Below, one piece after another: positions 5,182 through 7,214 of a DNA stretch of 7,214 nucleotides. Made by a program: the position numbers and the translations under genes. Below the pieces are notes generated by a model. The model ran no database searches and was not told the origin of the DNA. It saw only the letters and a list, made by a program, of their open reading frames with translations. Where the stretch lies: positions 1 to 7,214 of the forward strand of contig JAJWOJ010000098.1 in assembly GCA_021635425.1 (NCBI GenBank), written 5' to 3'. Each line of letters opens with the position of its first letter. Position 1 is the stretch's first letter. This stretch comes from Clostridiales bacterium (GTDB lineage Bacteria > Bacillota > Clostridia > Christensenellales > Borkfalkiaceae).

Positions 5182-5985
5182 ATTTCATATTTAGTGTGTC
5201 ATATGGAGAAATACCATAAACAAGACGTCGCCCCCATCGAAAAGGAAAACGAACGGGACGAGAATTACGAAGCGTCAAATCCGCAGATAGACAGCGAGCG
5301 AACGAGAAACAATTATCGCTTTACGCCATATTTCGGAAAGACTTACACGGAATTCATAAACGGTAGAATTAAGGAATTAGGTTTATCCCCGCGCAAGGAT
5401 GCGGTTGTTATGAACTCGTTTGTGTTAGGTTCGGATAAAACTTTTTTCGACGGTTTAGCTAAGGTCGAACAGTACAACTTTTTCTCGGACTGCTACAAAT
5501 TCTTTGCGGAGCGTTACGGCGAAGAAAACATTATCGCGGCGGTGGTACATAACGACGAAAGCACCCCGCATATGCACTTAAACCTAATGCCCGTAACAAA
5601 AGACGGCAGACTTTGCAGTAAACAACTTTTCGATAAGCCGCAACTGCAACAATTACAAACGGATTTTTACGAATTGGTCGGAAAACGTTGGGGCTTACAG
5701 CGCGGAAAAGAAGGAAGTCAAAAGAAACATCTTTCCACCGCCGAATTTAAGGCAAAAAAGATAATCGAGCAAGCCGAAGCCATACGGGAAGAAAATCAGG
5801 TTTACGCAGACGCTATAACCGAAGCGAAAAGCGAGAATATTCCGAGAAAACGCGGTAAATTACAAGAGCAAGTAATCGCTTTAACGGCAAACAACGCCGA
5901 CCTTTCAAAGCGGCTTACGAAATCTATGGACGAAGCATTATTATATGCAAAAAAAATCGGAAGCGTTGCAAAAGGAAAAGGATAA
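5182..5985 (+). CDS. MobV-family relaxase (Mob_Pre), probable ATT start
   Basis: The protein is a relaxase of the pMV158 MobM/Tn4451 TnpZ family, which nicks oriT and leads the strand to the recipient. From ATT 5182 it reads (I)SYLVCHMEKY and aligns without gaps to the MobM N-terminus (MSYMVARMQKM); AAGAGGAAA at 5167-5175 sits at proper distance. In-frame ATG 5146 and TTG 4996 have no ribosome site and lie in oriT repeats; GTG 5194 and ATG 5203 would cut the conserved first strand. The metal motif HNDESTPHMH is intact (His123, Glu126, His130, His132), as are 'ERTRNNY' and 'RKDAVV'. The residue aligned with MobM nucleophile His22 is Glu22 (KENER). The C-terminal half is coiled-coil-like. The frame stops at 5985 just after an A8 run (5949-5956), while the +1 frame stays open to 6220, so the C-terminus seems split. 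Confidence 0.85.
   Translation: MSYLVCHMEKYHKQDVAPIEKENERDENYEASNPQIDSERTRNNYRFTPYFGKTYTEFINGRIKELGLSPRKDAVVMNSFVLGSDKTFFDGLAKVEQYNFFSDCYKFFAERYGEENIIAAVVHNDESTPHMHLNLMPVTKDGRLCSKQLFDKPQLQQLQTDFYELVGKRWGLQRGKEGSQKKHLSTAEFKAKKIIEQAEAIREENQVYADAITEAKSENIPRKRGKLQEQVIALTANNADLSKRLTKSMDEALLYAKKIGSVAKGKG
5186..5205 (+). other. oriT: Predicted oriT nick site of MobV type
   Basis: CATAT (5186-5190) and ATATG (5201-5205) flank TTAGTGTGTC. The pMV158 MobV nick region has the same layout, with AGTGTG-TT in the loop between short arms and cleavage in TAGTGTG/TTA. By analogy the cut here would fall between 5198 and 5199 (TAGTGTG/TCA). The site lies inside the first codons of the relaxase gene. Confidence 0.65.
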
Positions 5986-6220
5986 CAATTCCCATTACAC
6001 AAATGCAGGCAAAGAACTTGCAAGGACAAATCCGACGGAATATAGACGTATAGTCCACGGAAAGCCGAAAACAATCGGAAGTTTTTTCGATTCCGTTCTT
6101 TCGCTCTTTACTCCCGACGTCGTTCGGCAAGTCCCACGTTTACAGGAAATAGAAGCGGAAATCGAAGAAGAACGCAAAAAACAAGAAAAACTTAACAACA
6201 CCAACAATTACAAGAATTAA
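5945..6220 (+). CDS. C-terminal piece of the MobV relaxase in the +1 frame
   Basis: This frame overlaps the relaxase end by 41 nt and continues its charged coiled-coil character (SEALQKEKDNNSHY, ending EIEAEIEEERKKQEK). The internal ATG 5945 has no ribosome site. Removing one A from the A8 run at 5949-5956 would join both frames into one relaxase of 345 residues. It may be a frameshift mutation, a sequencing or assembly error in a homopolymer, or expression by transcriptional slippage at the A run. As a free 91-residue protein it matches nothing I know. No terminator follows; the next promoter is at 6254. Confidence 0.65.
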   Translation: MQKKSEALQKEKDNNSHYTNAGKELARTNPTEYRRIVHGKPKTIGSFFDSVLSLFTPDVVRQVPRLQEIEAEIEEERKKQEKLNNTNNYKN

Positions 6221-6253
6221 AGGGATATTTTCTGCCCCGTTCATAAAATGAGC

Positions 6254-6282
6254 TTGACTCCTGAGAGTAAAATCGTTATAAT
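6254..6282 (+). promoter_or_regulatory. Sigma-A promoter for the RHH-tnpW-recombinase genes
   Basis: TTGACT (6254-6259), exactly 17 nt, TATAAT (6277-6282); start near 6289. It gives the small RHH-like gene and, through it, the TnpW-like gene and recombinase a strong start of their own, separate from the relaxase. The spacer also holds ACTC-ctga-GAGT (6257-6268). Confidence 0.8.
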
Positions 6283-6301
6283 ATGTATCAATACGATTTT
6301 A
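6268..6301 (+). promoter_or_regulatory. 9-bp inverted repeat around the -10 box (possible operator)
   Basis: TAAAATCGT (6268-6276) and ACGATTTTA (6293-6301) are perfect reverse complements with 16 nt between them, and the left arm touches the -10 box. A repressor bound to both arms would cover -10 and start site. The RHH-like product encoded just downstream is a natural candidate for autoregulation. Confidence 0.5.
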
Positions 6302-6322
6302 TATTTTCGGAGGAACAGTTTA

Positions 6323-6547
6323 ATGGAACGGAAAGAAGATACTCCCGTGCGTAAAACGCGCAGGAAGTATGAGGAAAAAAATAAGGAAAAGAGAAAGCAA
6401 GCGAGCGGCAATTTCGGAACGATGATACCGAGAGCCTTATATGACGAGATAAACGCTTTTCTCGAAGAAAACGGAATTACGAAAGTCCGACTAATCAAAG
6501 AAGGCTACGAAGCCTTGAAAAATATGAAAAAAGACGGCAAATTGTAA
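6323..6547 (+). CDS. Small ribbon-helix-helix-like protein of the mobile element
   Basis: I start at ATG 6323, which has GGAGG (6309-6313) at good spacing, rather than at the upstream in-frame ATG 6248, which lies before the promoter's -10. The 74-residue product has a very basic N-terminus (about 28 residues rich in Lys, Arg, Glu) followed by a strand-helix-helix pattern: 'NFGTMIPRALYDEINAFLEENGITKVRLIKEGYEAL', shown by hydrophobic spacing typical of Arc/MetJ-like RHH proteins. It is probably a DNA-binding protein acting as a repressor of its own promoter, or as a relaxosome or recombination helper. It lies between relaxase and recombinase, as small basic proteins often do in such elements. 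The fold is inferred from pattern only. Confidence 0.7.
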   Translation: MERKEDTPVRKTRRKYEEKNKEKRKQASGNFGTMIPRALYDEINAFLEENGITKVRLIKEGYEALKNMKKDGKL

Positions 6548-6567
6548 GCCGCCCTTCCTGCCGTTTT
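6534..6567 (+). terminator. Weak terminator-like hairpin over the RHH gene end
   Basis: ACGGCA (6534-6539) pairs with TGCCGT (6559-6564), extendable by AAG/TTT with a G-U pair; loop 19 nt, four T. The T run is short, so it would at most lower read-through into the TnpW-like gene and recombinase. Confidence 0.3.
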
Positions 6568-6601
6568 ACGTAAATAAATCATTGATAAGGAGATTATATT
6601 T

Positions 6602-6889
6602 ACGGAAAACACGGCTAAAATTATAAATCAAAACAGCAAACCCGCGGCAAGCATATTCACCATCTATAAAAAAGAGCCAAACGGAGAATATACGCGAACC
6701 CGCGAGAGAGTTCTCGGCAATACGGTTTATACCGTTATTGCCCACGAAAAACAGAACGTTGGCGTTACGGCGTTCGATATTACGAAAACGCTGATAGAAC
6801 GGAATATAGACGAGGCGTTAAAACCCGCCGTTCGTATCACGGATCGGTTATCGTTTGAAAGTTGCAATTCGGGAGGTAATAAACAATGA
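6602..6889 (+). CDS. TnpW-like protein with non-standard (ACG) start
   Basis: An uninterrupted frame from 6578 to the TGA at 6887-6889 has no in-frame ATG, GTG or TTG. AAGGAG (6587-6592) lies 9 nt before ACG 6602, exactly where a start codon belongs; ATT 6593 is too close. From ACG it codes 95 residues: a polar N-terminus, then 'RERVLGNTVYTVIAHEK' and 'AFDITKTLIERNI', which resemble the R-x-x-G-x-T-x-Y-x-V core and terminal helix of small TnpW proteins carried by Tn4451-like elements. The stop overlaps the recombinase ATG as ATGA, so translation is probably coupled. The function of TnpW is unknown. The frame is kept open with good codon use, so I think it is expressed; the family call is by eye and only moderate. 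Confidence 0.55.
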   Translation, partial: TENTAKIINQNSKPAASIFTIYKKEPNGEYTRTRERVLGNTVYTVIAHEKQNVGVTAFDITKTLIERNIDEALKPAVRITDRLSFESCNSGGNKQ

Positions 6890-7214
6890 ATTTGCAACCG
6901 ACAATTAAAAATAGAAAGACAAAAAGCACAGAAGAACAATGTACAGCCTGTTATTGCAGACTTTCCTGCGACGACGATTTAGACGGCGACAGCAACAGTA
7001 TCCGCAATCAAAAAATGTTACTGCAAAAGTATGCGGATGAAAATCATTTGAGAAACGTAAGGTTTTACGTTGACGACGGATTTTCGGGAAGTAACTTTGA
7101 AAGACCGGATTTCAAACGGATGATGTCCGACGTTGAAGACGGCAAAATTTCTACTGTAATCGTAAAAGATATGTCCCGTTTCGGAAGAGATCATATTCTT
7201 GTGGGATATTACAC
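6886..7214 (+). CDS. Large serine recombinase, TnpX-like (3' truncated by window)
   Basis: ATG 6886 follows GGGAGG (6871-6876) and overlaps the TnpW-like stop. The 109 codons seen are the N-terminal part of a resolvase-type catalytic domain: YCRLS with nucleophile Ser27, 'DGDSNSIRNQKMLLQKYA', 'FYVDDGFSGSNFERPDF' and 'VIVKDMSRFGRD' with the catalytic arginines. This arrangement is that of TnpX/TndX-type large serine recombinases, which excise the element as a circle and integrate it without needing host factors, usually at sites with a two-base core. The zinc-ribbon and coiled-coil parts would lie outside the window. It is the likely integrase/excisionase of this element. Confidence 0.93.
   Translation, partial: MNLQPTIKNRKTKSTEEQCTACYCRLSCDDDLDGDSNSIRNQKMLLQKYADENHLRNVRFYVDDGFSGSNFERPDFKRMMSDVEDGKISTVIVKDMSRFGRDHILVGYY

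Larger units (their letters stand above)
4790..7214 (+). mobile_element. Integrative mobilizable element (MobV / large serine recombinase), left end uncertain
   Basis: The stretch carries a hairpin-rich origin of transfer, a MobV relaxase, a small RHH-like protein, a TnpW-like protein and a TnpX-like large serine recombinase, all on one strand. This gene set resembles Tn4451-type mobilizable transposons of clostridia. No coupling protein or mating-pore gene is seen, so transfer would need a helper element. The left boundary given is only a guess: it lies somewhere between the redox operon (4156) and oriT (about 4900). The right end is beyond the window. No att core or terminal repeat could be identified without the other end. 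Confidence 0.7.

Noticed and set aside
1..7214. CRISPR array, tRNA or rRNA genes, IS element
   Set aside because: No regularly spaced repeats, no tRNA cloverleaf with TTCGANTC arm, no rRNA segments and no DDE transposase seen on either strand.

Overview
The window looks like Firmicutes (Clostridia-type) DNA of moderate GC. The evidence is strong AGGAGG-type ribosome sites before most genes, two Gram-positive-style lipoprotein signal peptides, TTGACN/TATAAT promoters, a perfect Bacillus/Clostridium-type LexA box (CGAAC-N4-GTTCG), and a MobV relaxase plus TnpX-like serine recombinase of the kind found in clostridial mobilizable elements. Species cannot be named from sequence alone.

Positions 1-4156 hold a tightly packed plus-strand operon of five redox genes. 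In order they are: the C-terminal part of an aldo/keto reductase with two [4Fe-4S] cluster motifs; a flavodoxin-like lipoprotein fused to an NTF2-like domain; an aldo/keto reductase lipoprotein with an Asn/Ser linker; a carboxymuconolactone-decarboxylase/cupin fusion; and a small cytoplasmic flavodoxin. Gaps are 14, 16 and 46 nt, then a 4-nt ATGA overlap. The likely common theme is electron transfer and carbonyl/quinone-type reduction, part of it on the outer face of the membrane. The substrate is unknown.

Positions 4157-5181 (about 1 kb) hold no convincing gene longer than a leader peptide. I see nothing definite in 4157-4290. From 4291 to 4455 there are two promoters sharing an identical 12-bp -10 segment; the first carries a perfect LexA box in its spacer and two further palindromes lie between them. 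From about 4461 to 4762 comes a chain of at least eight helices, several with G-U pairs, ending in a 13-bp intrinsic terminator: a candidate structured RNA or long leader that I cannot assign to a known family. A strong ribosome site followed directly by ATG-TAA comes next, then a second terminator, a possible 10-codon leader ORF, and a dense array of hairpins that makes up an origin-of-transfer region.

Positions 5182-7214 are the transfer and integration part of an integrative mobilizable element (IME): a MobV relaxase whose first codons contain the predicted nick site; its frameshifted C-terminal piece; a promoter with a flanking inverted repeat; a small ribbon-helix-helix-like protein; a TnpW-like protein that lacks any ATG/GTG/TTG start; and the start of a large serine recombinase that runs off the window. 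The relaxase would nick at oriT for transfer by a helper conjugation system, and the recombinase would excise and integrate the element. The left end of the element cannot be placed exactly. No cargo gene is visible in the part seen here.
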